17,212 nt of DNA from CAYTID01 sp964437735 (GCA_964437735.1 CAYTID010000047.1:1-17212), one strand, 5' to 3'; shown: positions 1 to 9,391, counted from the stretch's first letter. Made by a program: numbers and translations. The notes: a model not told the origin generated them from the sequence alone.

Positions 1-343
1 CGCCGTACGATTTTGTTGCCTCAACTTTACTTGTTACTGAGTCGGACGGCATAACAACAACTGCTTTTACATTTAAAAGTTTACAAGCGAGAGCCACACC
101 CTGCGCATGATTACCGGATGAATGCGCGATAATTCCCGCATCCCTTTCTCTCTGCGAAAGTGATGCAATTTTATTATAAGCCCCCCGAATTTTAAAAGCC
201 CCGATATTCTGGAAATTTTCCGCTTTAAAATAGGTTTTACTTTCTGTAACAGAGTCAAAATTTTCTGATGTTAAAAGAGGTGTGCGTATAATGAACGGCT
301 TGATTAATGAATGAGCTTCTAAAACGTCATTGATATTAACCAT
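1..343 (-). CDS. PLP-dependent threonine/serine ammonia-lyase or serine racemase, N-terminal part
   Basis: The reading frame begins at an ATG at 341-343 and runs off the left edge, so only about 114 residues are visible. The protein belongs to the fold-type II PLP enzymes (threonine dehydratase, serine racemase, threo-3-hydroxyaspartate ammonia-lyase). Visible signatures are RTPL near residue 20, ENFQNIGAFKIRGA at 42-55 with the expected PLP-binding Lys51, and SSGNHAQG at 75-82, the loop that contacts the substrate carboxylate. It would deaminate or racemise hydroxy-amino acids in the cytoplasm. The short start, with no long N-terminal extension, fits catabolic or racemase-type members as well as IlvA, and the C-terminus that would show a regulatory ACT domain is outside the window. 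It starts 11 nt after the stop of the upstream gene, so it looks like the last visible member of the envelope-gene operon, although its function is metabolic. Confidence 0.88.
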   Translation of the reverse strand, partial: MVNINDVLEAHSLIKPFIIRTPLLTSENFDSVTESKTYFKAENFQNIGAFKIRGAYNKIASLSQRERDAGIIAHSSGNHAQGVALACKLLNVKAVVVMPSDSVTSKVEATKSYG

Positions 344-354
344 AAGTTCTCGGA

Positions 355-1332
355 TTAAAATCTGTATTTCAATGTAGCGCAAATTGCGGGAATATCTCCG
401 AACGGGGTTGTGTCATAATTCAATTTCGCTTCGACATTTAAGTTTGAATTATAATTTTTTGCCGTAAAGTATGCATCGATTCCGCTGATAACGTGATTTA
501 CAACGACAACAGTCATAGCTGTTTTTGCTTTATAATAATCATCGTTTGCAAGTCCCCGCATTTTGGAATATTCTTTAAAAGTCTCTGATAGGGGGTCGCC
601 GTAAGTGTAATTATTATTATTTGCATCCCACCAACCCTGATTATATTGTTGATATTTTCCGATAAGTTCGTAGTATTGCTGTTCGCCATGCTTGGGAAGT
701 GTATGAGAATACCATCTGCCAATTGCCCGTTCGAATGCATTTAATTTATTCCAATCAACTCTTTCCCAAGGGGGGAGTGATTGCTCATTACTGATAATTG
801 GATTCTGAAGATTTGAATAATTGCCTTGTGGATTAATAATGGATTTGTTCATGTTCGACCAATCGTAATACCTGATAACATCCCACTTTGTCCGATACCG
901 GTTGGGTTCGTTTGTATCCCATGCAGGTGTTATTGAATATCTTTCGTCGGCAAAATTTTCAAACATGTTGTTTTGTTCGTCGCCTTTGTTTTCGTAGGAT
1001 AGAGAAAAAATCCAGGCAGCGATTTCAACTGCAAGAAAAACTCCCCCTTTAATATAACTTTCGGAATATATTTCACCCGCACCCGGGATGATAAAAGAGA
1101 GACCCGCAGCAACAAAAGGATTTTTTTTTCCCCTGGTCAGATTGGTTATGCTTTGATTCTCAGAGAAATTAATTTTATTACCAGGTACCATATTTTGTCC
1201 GAAGAGATCTGTTTTCAGATTGCCGGTGTAAGAATAATTATTTTTAATGGAATCTGTCGGCTCGTTTGATTTTCCCGCATTCACGATTAATGCTACCAGA
1301 ACGCCGGCTATAATTATTTTTTTTAAATTCAT
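355..1332 (-). CDS. Exported membrane-associated protein, DUF5683-like, function unknown
   Basis: A 325-residue protein. I chose the ATG at 1330-1332, giving MNLKKIIIAGVLVALIVNAG, a clean signal peptide; a TTG 12 codons upstream only adds a charged extension. Residues about 71-111 contain NPFVAAGLSFIIPGAGEIYS followed by a hydrophobic stretch (GGVFLAVEIAAWIFSL), a small-residue/PGxGxxY pattern seen in DUF5683-type membrane proteins of Bacteroidota. A second conserved-looking patch near residues 271-294 (VVVVNHVISGIDAYFTAKNY) precedes a C-terminus ending in LKYRF, an aromatic end compatible with outer-membrane insertion. The middle is rich in Asn, Tyr and Trp. No catalytic motif is seen. It lies 41 nt after the metallopeptidase-barrel gene and 11 nt before the PLP enzyme gene, so it is probably cotranscribed with both. 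The family assignment is by pattern recall and is moderate. Confidence 0.8.
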   Translation of the reverse strand: MNLKKIIIAGVLVALIVNAGKSNEPTDSIKNNYSYTGNLKTDLFGQNMVPGNKINFSENQSITNLTRGKKNPFVAAGLSFIIPGAGEIYSESYIKGGVFLAVEIAAWIFSLSYENKGDEQNNMFENFADERYSITPAWDTNEPNRYRTKWDVIRYYDWSNMNKSIINPQGNYSNLQNPIISNEQSLPPWERVDWNKLNAFERAIGRWYSHTLPKHGEQQYYELIGKYQQYNQGWWDANNNNYTYGDPLSETFKEYSKMRGLANDDYYKAKTAMTVVVVNHVISGIDAYFTAKNYNSNLNVEAKLNYDTTPFGDIPAICATLKYRF

Positions 1333-1373
1333 TTTATATGTTTTCGTTTTTTTAAAATTTTTCTGCAATCAAA

Positions 1374-4300
1374 TTAAATATCAAGGTCAAAACCAAAAAG
1401 GATTCCGAAGTAAAAACGCCATTCTTTTCCGTATGTAACAGACGAAGTTCCGTCTCTTACCGTTCTTTCGAATCTGTCGAATCCGTACGAGCCGTTAAAA
1501 AACAGACGTGTCGGGAATGAATACCATGAAAATGATTCCAGTCTGATTTCAAATCCGGCATCTCTTTTAAACTTAATCCCTTTGATAGACTCATTTGTCC
1601 ATGCATTTCCTACATCTCCGTAAACCGATGCATACAGTTTATCGAAGTAAATATGTAAAATTCTGAAATCCATATTGTTCGATATCGAAAATTGATAAGA
1701 CAATTTAAAGGAACCAAATTCATTACCTCCGAGTGAGTAGAACGGATATCCTTTCATTCCCTCGAGACCGCCAATATAGAAATCAAAGAAATTGTCAACC
1801 GGAGGACCAAGAATTGAACCGACGTGAAGACGCGCCGAGAGAGTATGTTTCCATAACGGGAGCTTAAAATGTTCACGCCAGTTAAGTTCCAGCCGGTGGA
1901 ATTTAAACCACTCGTATTTTGGAAGCAATAATCCGTTCTCCACCTCATAATTTCCGGTAGAGTTAAATTTATTAAACTCGTAGTGATGCTGTAACCTGAT
2001 TTTTCGTCCGACAGGATTAATTTCACTTGTTCGTGACGGGATAATCCCGTTAAAAATAAATATTGATCTGATATCATTTCCGACTAAATATAATTCGTTT
2101 GATCCCGGCACCAGCATAGGCGGTGTTGTTGTAGGGAGTATAAAATTATCGATCCCCGCGCTGTAACGGCTGTGCGCATATCGGAGTTCAAAATTGAGAT
2201 TCTCGGTAAAAATATTTTGATTCAACACAAAATCGAATTCGATAAGATTATAATTAACTCCTACTCCGATAGTGTCCTGAGGCAGCATGAGGTTGGTCGA
2301 AGCTTTTCTTGTGATATTATAAAACTCGATCGCCGCCCTTGGTTCGATGCCAAGCTGATAAAGTCCGGGAAGCTTGCCGCGGTAATCGAAGATCAGGAAC
2401 ATATCGCGTTCGAATTTCCTGTTTATCGCAGCCCCCGCAAATAAACTTACCTTATCAAGGACATCGGTTGAAAATGCATAAATTCCTGGTTTGATAATAT
2501 CGATCCCTTTATTCTTCGGATTATAATTATCAACACGCAAGAAAGGAACCAGTGTCATGCTTGTGAATATATTTTTGTACTGCCTCGAAGGCAATTGATC
2601 ATATTCATAATCATTGTAATCTCTCAGTTTATTCCAGTCAATCGGATTGGATGACCCGGAAGAAGCCGATGCCTGTAACGATGACTTACCCGAAAATATT
2701 TCTGAACTTTTAACATAACAGTTGTTTTTATCGGGCAATGATTCAGGGTTTTTCAATAACGAAATTTTATACCCTGTCGAAGTGTACGAAGCGAATGTAA
2801 TTCCTTTATTTTTATCGACCGAAGGCATGAAAGCCCCGCCAAGAACATTTGTAATTTGCTCACTCTCCTGAGAAGCGATTATATATTTATAAAGATTAAA
2901 AATTCCTGTTTCATCCGAAGCGAATATAATATTTTCTCCATCCTGTGTGAAAACAGGATTTCTTGAATCTTCCTCCCCGCTAACAATAAATTGAACTTCT
3001 CCCCCTGCCGAATTAATCATTGCGATGTCACGTCCGTCATTAATAGAATAATCAAACACAATTTTAGATCCGTCGGGAGACCATTTCGGATTATAAACCT
3101 GTTCACCGTTCGCGAATAATGTTAATTGCCTTACAGCGCCGGACTTTTTCAATGAGTCAACATATTCCATTACAAACAAATTTGTCGAGCCGTCCCTTCC
3201 CGACACGAATGCAATTTGTTTTCCGTCAGGAGAAACCGCCGGAAAATTTGCACGTTTGCCGAAAGTCAGACGGGTTTCTTTTTCCGATTCGATATCAAGA
3301 AAATAGACATCGTAATAATTTGACCAATGTTTGTTTTTACTAGAATTTTTTGAGTAGAATATTTTTTTTCCATCAGGCGACCATGATAATGCCGAACGGA
3401 TTCCTGCTTCAAGTTTTTTTTCTTTTTGTGTTGTTAAATCATATACATATAATGAAGATTGTGAAAAATAATCTGCTTCTTTTGTCGAAACATAAGCAAT
3501 CTTATCCCCGCCGGGAGAAAAGACAGGATAAAAATTACCAAAACCGACATCAGCAATTAACTCCCCCTCGATCAATTTATTTTTTATGTTTCCTGCTCTG
3601 TCAGAGTATTCCGATTTTAACTTTTGCTTCCATTCATCATACAAATCTTTGCCATCAATACCGATGGCGCTTTTGATCGCTCCGTCAATACTGTATTCGC
3701 TTAATGAAGAAAGGTTCTTTGAAATTTTTGCAAGTTTATCCTCTCCGAACCTGTTTGCTATATAAATCGCAAAAGCAAAACCCGCATTATAGGACGACTC
3801 ATTACCCAGACTTGTTTTACCGAATACCGACATCTCATTCCAGCTAAGCATGTTTCCGTCCAAGGCATACATTCTTAGTATCATATCGCGGTGCGAATCC
3901 CAGAAATCGTAATCGAGATTTTCGCGATTTAATTGTGCAACTCCTTCCGCAAACCAGGCAGGAACAACAAAGCCGGAAATCGGATATGACGCAATTACAT
4001 TCGGGTAGCCGTACAGCACATCCGGTCGGCGCTCTGATTCATAACCCAACCATTGTAAGTAGATCGCCGGAATGCGTCTGCCGAATTTCATGGAGGTTTG
4101 AATTTGAATAATGTGCGTGTATTCATGCGTGATTACGTTTCTAAGCCAGTTATGCGTACCTCGCAAATCGAAATCCATTGAAGATGCCCATATTTCAACT
4201 TTGTTATCATAAAAATATGCTGCCCCGTTTGAGTAATCGTCTGCATCTTTAATAATAAACGATACTTTTTGATCCGGTTTATGATTATAAAGTGAAGTTA

Positions 4301-4493
4301 TCGGTTCATAAATTTCTTCAGCGATCTTTGCTGTAAGCTGGGCAGTCCGTTCTGCCCCCTCATGGTAATGCACATAAAAATTTTTTGTTTCGATTGTGTG
4401 CCAGACAAGTTCGGGATGATGCGGCTCGTTCTGAGCCAACACGGAGAAGCAAACAAGAAGTATATTAACAATCTGAATAATGTATTTTTTCAT
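1374..4493 (-). CDS. Metallopeptidase-like / TolB propeller / Omp85-like barrel fusion protein
   Basis: A 1039-residue protein with three regions. After a signal peptide (residues 1-20, ending SVLAQ) comes a gluzincin-type domain to about residue 300. It has HEYTH at 123-127 and WFAEGVAQ at 180-187, giving the zinc ligands His123, His127 and Glu183 and the catalytic Glu124, so it looks active. Residues about 312-590 form a TolB/PD40-type propeller with blade motifs FSPGG (325), WSPDG (371), SPDG (421), WSPDG (471) and FTQDG (515). Residues about 640-1039 look like an outer-membrane barrel: long amphipathic strands, a GG-x-MKGY motif (MKGY at 913-916) resembling the (V/I)RG(F/Y) loop of Omp85/BamA proteins, then SYQFSI and ASVYGDVGNAW, as in BamA barrel ends. 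The C-terminus FGFDLDI is less typical. The likely place is the outer membrane with the peptidase and propeller at a membrane face, perhaps processing exported proteins; that role is inferred. It starts 9 nt after the preceding lipoprotein gene. Confidence 0.88.
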   Translation of the reverse strand: MKKYIIQIVNILLVCFSVLAQNEPHHPELVWHTIETKNFYVHYHEGAERTAQLTAKIAEEIYEPITSLYNHKPDQKVSFIIKDADDYSNGAAYFYDNKVEIWASSMDFDLRGTHNWLRNVITHEYTHIIQIQTSMKFGRRIPAIYLQWLGYESERRPDVLYGYPNVIASYPISGFVVPAWFAEGVAQLNRENLDYDFWDSHRDMILRMYALDGNMLSWNEMSVFGKTSLGNESSYNAGFAFAIYIANRFGEDKLAKISKNLSSLSEYSIDGAIKSAIGIDGKDLYDEWKQKLKSEYSDRAGNIKNKLIEGELIADVGFGNFYPVFSPGGDKIAYVSTKEADYFSQSSLYVYDLTTQKEKKLEAGIRSALSWSPDGKKIFYSKNSSKNKHWSNYYDVYFLDIESEKETRLTFGKRANFPAVSPDGKQIAFVSGRDGSTNLFVMEYVDSLKKSGAVRQLTLFANGEQVYNPKWSPDGSKIVFDYSINDGRDIAMINSAGGEVQFIVSGEEDSRNPVFTQDGENIIFASDETGIFNLYKYIIASQESEQITNVLGGAFMPSVDKNKGITFASYTSTGYKISLLKNPESLPDKNNCYVKSSEIFSGKSSLQASASSGSSNPIDWNKLRDYNDYEYDQLPSRQYKNIFTSMTLVPFLRVDNYNPKNKGIDIIKPGIYAFSTDVLDKVSLFAGAAINRKFERDMFLIFDYRGKLPGLYQLGIEPRAAIEFYNITRKASTNLMLPQDTIGVGVNYNLIEFDFVLNQNIFTENLNFELRYAHSRYSAGIDNFILPTTTPPMLVPGSNELYLVGNDIRSIFIFNGIIPSRTSEINPVGRKIRLQHHYEFNKFNSTGNYEVENGLLLPKYEWFKFHRLELNWREHFKLPLWKHTLSARLHVGSILGPPVDNFFDFYIGGLEGMKGYPFYSLGGNEFGSFKLSYQFSISNNMDFRILHIYFDKLYASVYGDVGNAWTNESIKGIKFKRDAGFEIRLESFSWYSFPTRLFFNGSYGFDRFERTVRDGTSSVTYGKEWRFYFGILFGFDLDI

Positions 4494-4502
4494 TTAACCG
4501 GT

Positions 4503-5147
4503 TTATATAATAATATTAACTTTAGTGATTTCGTCTTTTAATAAATCTACCCTGCCACGTACAGCAACATTTAAATAAATTAATTCTAAAATTACTGAAC
4601 TAAGAATTCTGTAAGTGCCGAGATATCTGTTTTGCGAATCATACCTGTCGAATAATTTGTTTACCGGTAAATTCGCGTTCGTTATTATAAATTGGCCTCC
4701 GGAATCGGACTTGGCGGTTTGTGATCCGTCAATTATCACGGGGTACTCCTTAACAAAAGTATTGTTGATTCTGACTCTTATCAGATAATATCCTGAGGAT
4801 ATAAAATCGCCGTTAACAAGTTCGCCATTCCAGGCTACACGATTGATAGGACCAATCGGTCTGCGGCCTAAAAATATATTTCTTATGAATATATTATTTG
4901 TATTGTATACATCAATCGAAACTAAACTATTTGTGTCAGTAATAACCGCTATAACCGTATCAAGCGGATTATTGTTGACCAACGTAGTTTGATAAAGCAC
5001 TTTTACAATTACATCTTTGAGAGGTGTTCCGCTTTGATTAGTAATAAAACCGTTGATCTGGTAACCTGAAATATTTTCCCTCGGTTCGACAGGAATAATT
5101 TCACGGCATCCAATAAATATAAATATTATAAAAAACCACCAACGCAT
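4503..5147 (-). CDS. Small lipoprotein with FlgD-like beta domain
   Basis: A 214-residue protein. The first 14 residues (MRWWFFIIFIFIGC) make a short lipoprotein signal with a lipobox-like FIGC and lipidation expected at Cys14; there is only one basic residue before the hydrophobic stretch. Residues about 28-80 (YQINGFITNQSGTPLKDVIVKV) resemble carboxypeptidase-regulatory-like or CNA-B-type beta sandwiches. Residues about 77-128 contain IDVYNTNNIFIRNI, VAWNGELVNGDFISSGYYLIRV, the W-N/D-G plus SGxY pattern of FlgD Ig-like domains. No catalytic residues are apparent. The gene begins 1 nt before the stop end of the T9SS-sorted protein gene and ends 9 nt before the peptidase-barrel gene, so translational coupling is likely. 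A role as an accessory anchor or partner for either neighbour is a guess from position only. Confidence 0.85.
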   Translation of the reverse strand: MRWWFFIIFIFIGCREIIPVEPRENISGYQINGFITNQSGTPLKDVIVKVLYQTTLVNNNPLDTVIAVITDTNSLVSIDVYNTNNIFIRNIFLGRRPIGPINRVAWNGELVNGDFISSGYYLIRVRINNTFVKEYPVIIDGSQTAKSDSGGQFIITNANLPVNKLFDRYDSQNRYLGTYRILSSVILELIYLNVAVRGRVDLLKDEITKVNIII

Positions 5148-5148
5148 T

Positions 5149-8100
5149 TTACTTCACGATTGCAATTTTTATAATCGAGCTGCTGCGTTGTGAATTACCT
5201 TCGGCTTGTACGTGTGCAAAGTAGACACCGCTTTGAAATGCTGCAGCATTCCACTCTACTTCGTTATCTATTTTACCTTTTGCGTTAGTCTTTATTTCAT
5301 CCACAAGAACACCGGCGAGGTCAAATATTTTAATTTTAACAAAAGCATCTTCGCTGACAAAAAAGCGGATGTTTGTTTTTCCGTTGTACACCGGATTGGG
5401 CCAATTGTAAACACGTGAAGAGGGAAGAAATTCTTCCGAAAGAGGTTTGCCGTTCCGTGAGGAATTTTCAAACGCCGTGTGAGCCACATTCCCCTTGTAA
5501 TTTCCCCATGTTATATTCCTCACGTCCTTTAACGACCAGGCGTATAGGTAACCGTCGCCTGACATCGCGGTCAGCAATGCGGGATTGGACGATATGCTCA
5601 TTTCAGAAACGGATCCCTTGTTTATTGACAGCGGAAACCCTTGCAACATTCTTCCTTTGGAAGAATATGCCGCAATCAAGTTGTTCTGAGTGGAAACAAA
5701 AATATCCGGCTGGCCGTCCGCATCCGCATCTGCGACAATGGGTGAATTAGTTATTGTATCGCTCAATGTTATCGGGAAGTAATCAAGTGTAAATCCTTTG
5801 TGGTTAAATGCATAGATTTTTCTTCCGGCGCTTGCGACTAAATCACGGCTGCCGTCACCGTCGATATCAGAAATCGCAATCCCTTTTAACACCCCATCCA
5901 TATTATTGACGAGTCTTATCAATGAAAGTGAAGAATCGAGCATTATTAAAGTTTTTCCGTTTTTGTCGATCACACCGAAATAATGCGGAGTATTCTGCGA
6001 GCTCCCGGCCGTGACAACTTCCCATGAATCCGAAAAATACGGGAGGGCGTATTTCTTTCCTGCCGCGTACAACGTGTCACCGGTCGTGCTGACCGATGAT
6101 ACTCCGATAACGCCGAAAGACGGATTATATAAAAAAACTGAGTTTGAGTTAATTTTATTCTTACTTAATTTTTTAGAGAATAACGGCGGAAAAGAAGTCA
6201 AATTTCCTGACTTATCTCCTACAACAACATTTGACGGAAGAAGCAATTCGTTTATGATCACCGGTGTTGAAGCAACCGCAGGCAAATTAAATTTTGCCTC
6301 GACATTGATTGAATCGTAAACATTATCCGCGTTAACATCCTTCGCAGAAAACTGATATACGGTTGAATCTTTCACCCCGAAGAAGATATTTGCGTCGTTT
6401 ATTTTGAGATTTGATTTTGCTACCGGAGCGCCTCCTCCCGAACTGGCGAAAAGACCGGTGCTATTTGGTGTTCCGCTGGTGCCACTCGGTAAAAAAACAA
6501 ACACAGAATCGTTGGTTGAAATAAAAATTCTTCCGTCTATTATTTGTGGTGCTTGATTTACCGCATTAGCTCCGATAAATTTAGGAAACCCAGGCAGCGG
6601 TTTAACAACATCATCTCCTAAAATAAATTTAGCGCTCATCCTCGGTGAACGATCGCTGAAATCTTTTATCGTTATCTGTGTCGATGCCATGTCATTGCTG
6701 TAAGAACTCGGATATGTTTTTGAACTGAATTCATTTTTATAAACGGGAGCTGAATTCCCCTTGTACCAGAAATCGAAAATAGTTCCGTCTTCACTTCCGG
6801 AACCGGGACTTAAAAATCCGTACGTCTGTCCGATATCCTGCGCCCCATCAGCTTCTTCTAAATCCACGCCGCGTCTTTTCGGATTGCTGTTAATAGTATT
6901 TGTGGCATAATTCGCATCGATAATATTTTCATCAATATGCCAGATAAGCAGACCGCCATCGTAAAAAGATTTGTCGGTACCAACCCCTCCGGGTAAACTC
7001 CAGTCCAATTCATCTATATCGGTTACGACTCCGTAAACAGCACTCTGGTCGAAAGCATGATACTTCGAAGTATCCCGCGAGAAATGTTTTTGTATAGTTT
7101 GATTATTATATCGGAAAGTTATTGAAGAACCATCGTTATTAGCATCCCTGTTACGGTTTTCTATAAGAAAGTATTCTTTTGCGTTTATGGGAACTTTATA
7201 TACTGTATCTTTGCCCGTCAATCCGACAGCAGGCATATTATACATTCTTTCGCCGGGAGCAACTTCAATAACATTTATCATTCCGAGATTATATTTTTTT
7301 TCGAGAAAATATTTTTCCCATGCAGAAGGTTCGGGGGGGAAAAGTCCGCTCCAGCTGAACATTGATTGACCATCCATTAGTCCGAATCGCCCGATGGCTG
7401 ATTTACCTGTTGAGCTGTTAAATAAATCAGGAAGTCCAAGGTAACTGCCGAATGTCCCAACCATTATACCGTTGATTCCAAGTTGCAATAATGATGTTCC
7501 GGTAACAGTCTGGAATCTCCGATTTTCTGTTGACGGTAATATCAAACTGTTAGATATAAAGAATCCGCCATTACTTACCGGCACTCCATTGTAGTTGTTT
7601 CCGAAAATCTTCTTTAAATTATTTAAACCTAAATAGAGAGATGGAATATCAAAAGGAGTTGGGTCATAGCCGAAAACACTTACAAGGTCAATATCGCGAC
7701 CGGTTCCTGCATGAAAAATACAGAAGGCATTATAGTTACTAAACGGAAAATTCGGATTTAATGAGTCAACCATTCGCCATGCGTCGTGAACAAGATTTCC
7801 GGCCTCTGAAAAAGTTTTGCTGTTTTTGGGTGGACTATAATTTTGCATTTGTTTGGGAAGAGAGTAAGAATCGTCAAATAATTTCCATTTTACTACTAAT
7901 TTTCCACCGCTCGCTTTTCGCCAATAATTTTCCAAAAATGTGAGATGGTCTTCAAAATATGATTTATTATGAGGCGGTGAATCGATAATTAAATCCGGGG
8001 CAGATAAATCAAATTTTCCATTGCCTGTGGTTCTTGTGTCATTATCCTCGGCAAATTCAATTCTGACTGCAAGCACGTGAACAGTTTCAGGCGATGCAAC

Positions 8101-8256
8101 AGATTTTAACTTAACGGACGATAAGAATGAGTCATCCCGTGATAACGTCACGGGATGATCAAGTTGAAACAAAATATTTTCTTGCGATGTTAATTTATTT
8201 GTCGGACAAATAAATAAGGCTGCAATTATTACCGCTGTATATTTTTTTAAATTCAT
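5149..8256 (-). CDS. T9SS-sorted M6 peptidase-like protein, catalytic motif lost
   Basis: A 1035-residue secreted protein. A signal peptide covers about residues 1-24. Residues about 58-450 follow the M6 (immune inhibitor A-like) pattern: a YFEDHLTFLENYW block (100-112), GTFGSYLGLPDLF at 267-279, FGLMDGQS at 291-298 in the Met-turn place, and GLLIWHIDE at 435-443. In active M6 enzymes the zinc site reads HEFGHxLGLPD; here His, Glu and His are replaced by Gly267, Thr268 and Ser271, while Asp277 remains, so it should be inactive as a peptidase. Residues about 550-930 look like a beta-propeller with DIDGDGSRDLV (797) and DADADGQPDIF (843), FG-GAP/VCBS-like calcium loops. Residues about 947-1035 (RVYNWPNPV ... 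SGVYFAHV ... KIAIVK) are a type A T9SS sorting domain. It follows porV by 31 nt and may be cargo handled by PorU/PorV, ending up at the cell surface. Confidence 0.9.
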   Translation of the reverse strand: MNLKKYTAVIIAALFICPTNKLTSQENILFQLDHPVTLSRDDSFLSSVKLKSVASPETVHVLAVRIEFAEDNDTRTTGNGKFDLSAPDLIIDSPPHNKSYFEDHLTFLENYWRKASGGKLVVKWKLFDDSYSLPKQMQNYSPPKNSKTFSEAGNLVHDAWRMVDSLNPNFPFSNYNAFCIFHAGTGRDIDLVSVFGYDPTPFDIPSLYLGLNNLKKIFGNNYNGVPVSNGGFFISNSLILPSTENRRFQTVTGTSLLQLGINGIMVGTFGSYLGLPDLFNSSTGKSAIGRFGLMDGQSMFSWSGLFPPEPSAWEKYFLEKKYNLGMINVIEVAPGERMYNMPAVGLTGKDTVYKVPINAKEYFLIENRNRDANNDGSSITFRYNNQTIQKHFSRDTSKYHAFDQSAVYGVVTDIDELDWSLPGGVGTDKSFYDGGLLIWHIDENIIDANYATNTINSNPKRRGVDLEEADGAQDIGQTYGFLSPGSGSEDGTIFDFWYKGNSAPVYKNEFSSKTYPSSYSNDMASTQITIKDFSDRSPRMSAKFILGDDVVKPLPGFPKFIGANAVNQAPQIIDGRIFISTNDSVFVFLPSGTSGTPNSTGLFASSGGGAPVAKSNLKINDANIFFGVKDSTVYQFSAKDVNADNVYDSINVEAKFNLPAVASTPVIINELLLPSNVVVGDKSGNLTSFPPLFSKKLSKNKINSNSVFLYNPSFGVIGVSSVSTTGDTLYAAGKKYALPYFSDSWEVVTAGSSQNTPHYFGVIDKNGKTLIMLDSSLSLIRLVNNMDGVLKGIAISDIDGDGSRDLVASAGRKIYAFNHKGFTLDYFPITLSDTITNSPIVADADADGQPDIFVSTQNNLIAAYSSKGRMLQGFPLSINKGSVSEMSISSNPALLTAMSGDGYLYAWSLKDVRNITWGNYKGNVAHTAFENSSRNGKPLSEEFLPSSRVYNWPNPVYNGKTNIRFFVSEDAFVKIKIFDLAGVLVDEIKTNAKGKIDNEVEWNAAAFQSGVYFAHVQAEGNSQRSSSIIKIAIVK

Positions 8257-8287
8257 ATTTCATTGTTTTATTTTGGCTTCAGGAAGA

Positions 8288-9391
8288 TTATTCCATCATT
8301 CCCCAGTTGATTAGAAGAGTAAAACGCAAGGTTTCCGAAAGCGGATGATTTTCTTCAACCGCATACAAGTAGCTGAAATCGAAACCGTAGATGTCGTATC
8401 TTATACCTGCGCCAAATGTCAGGAATTTTCTGTTACCGAAACTGGGATCTTCATAAAAATATCCGAATCTCAGCGCCACTAATCTAGGCGCGCCATACCA
8501 GTACTCCAATCCGCCGCCGAAAGTTACCTTTCGCAGCTTTGATCCGTCACCCCAGGCACTTATTAATGCTTTAAAAGAATTATCTGATGAACCGTCTTTA
8601 TGTCTTCGAACCAGAATCCGCTGAAAATCTAAATTAGCGCTGATATTATTAAATTCTGATTTCAACAAATTTATTCCGATACCCAGGCGGAGATTTGTCG
8701 GAAGGGGATCGGCTTGTTTTTCATCAATGTAAGTAACTTTCGGTCCTAAATTTGCGAGATTTAAACCGATGTTTACATCTGATAAGAAATCACCTTCAAG
8801 TACCGGGATTTTATACAATCCCGCTATATCAAAACTCATTGTATTTGCAATACCGGTCCCCTCTTCTTCTTCTGTTCCGAAAGGTGCAAGGGCACTTCTT
8901 ATATAACGAAGATTAATTCCAACTCCGAGGTTTTCCATAATTTTTGTAGCATATCCGACAGTAACGGCAAATTCGTAGGCTTTAAATCTTCCGATTTCGT
9001 CGGGACCAGCCGATGATGTTTTAATAAATTCTCCGAGATTCAGATAAATTATGTTTGCTCCGATAGTCCCGCCGATTGCATCAAAATATCCTTTATATCC
9101 CAAATATTCATAAAAAAGATCCGCCATTGCAAACTGAGGGAGCCAGTTAGCATGAGTAACGCTGATTTCCTGACCGGTCTGAAAAGCCAAACCGGCAGGG
9201 TTCCAAAAAATCGCCGATGCATCGTCGGCAATTCCGGCACCCGATTCACCAATTCCGCTTGCCCGTGAATTCGGAGCAATTAATAGAAATGGAACCGCCG
9301 ATTCACCCTGACTAAAAACCGTTGCGGGTGTAATTGTTAATACCAAAAGAAATCCGGCTAATACTCGTTTTAAGTTTACATATGGATTCAT
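8288..9391 (-). CDS. porV: Type IX secretion outer-membrane protein PorV (PorV/PorQ family)
   Basis: A 367-residue outer-membrane barrel. The start is the ATG at 9389-9391, preceded by AAGGA with a 9-nt gap; a TTG 23 codons upstream would bury the signal peptide. The signal (MNPYVNLKRVLAG then a hydrophobic run to TVFSQ) is followed by SAVPFLLIAPNSRASGIGES and DDASAIFWNPAGLAF (about residues 31-67), the hallmark N-terminus of PorV. Alternating amphipathic strands fill the rest, ending RFTLLINWGMME. In T9SS, PorV binds the C-terminal sorting domain of cargo leaving the SprA translocon and carries it to the PorU attachment complex. Adjacency to porU (78-nt gap) supports PorV over its paralogue PorQ. 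The gap holds no clear promoter or terminator, only a weak TTGCT/AGCAA hairpin, so cotranscription with porU is likely. Confidence 0.87.
   Translation of the reverse strand: MNPYVNLKRVLAGFLLVLTITPATVFSQGESAVPFLLIAPNSRASGIGESGAGIADDASAIFWNPAGLAFQTGQEISVTHANWLPQFAMADLFYEYLGYKGYFDAIGGTIGANIIYLNLGEFIKTSSAGPDEIGRFKAYEFAVTVGYATKIMENLGVGINLRYIRSALAPFGTEEEEGTGIANTMSFDIAGLYKIPVLEGDFLSDVNIGLNLANLGPKVTYIDEKQADPLPTNLRLGIGINLLKSEFNNISANLDFQRILVRRHKDGSSDNSFKALISAWGDGSKLRKVTFGGGLEYWYGAPRLVALRFGYFYEDPSFGNRKFLTFGAGIRYDIYGFDFSYLYAVEENHPLSETLRFTLLINWGMME

Noticed and set aside
1333..1368. TTG start 12 codons upstream for the gene ending at 355
   Set aside because: It adds a lysine-rich stretch before a good signal peptide; the ATG at 1332 gives a normal exported N-terminus.
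2172..3676. Plus-strand open frames over the peptidase-barrel gene
   Set aside because: They are antisense shadows of a clear coding frame, with skewed composition and no recognisable domains. The same holds for plus-strand frames over porU and the M6-like gene.
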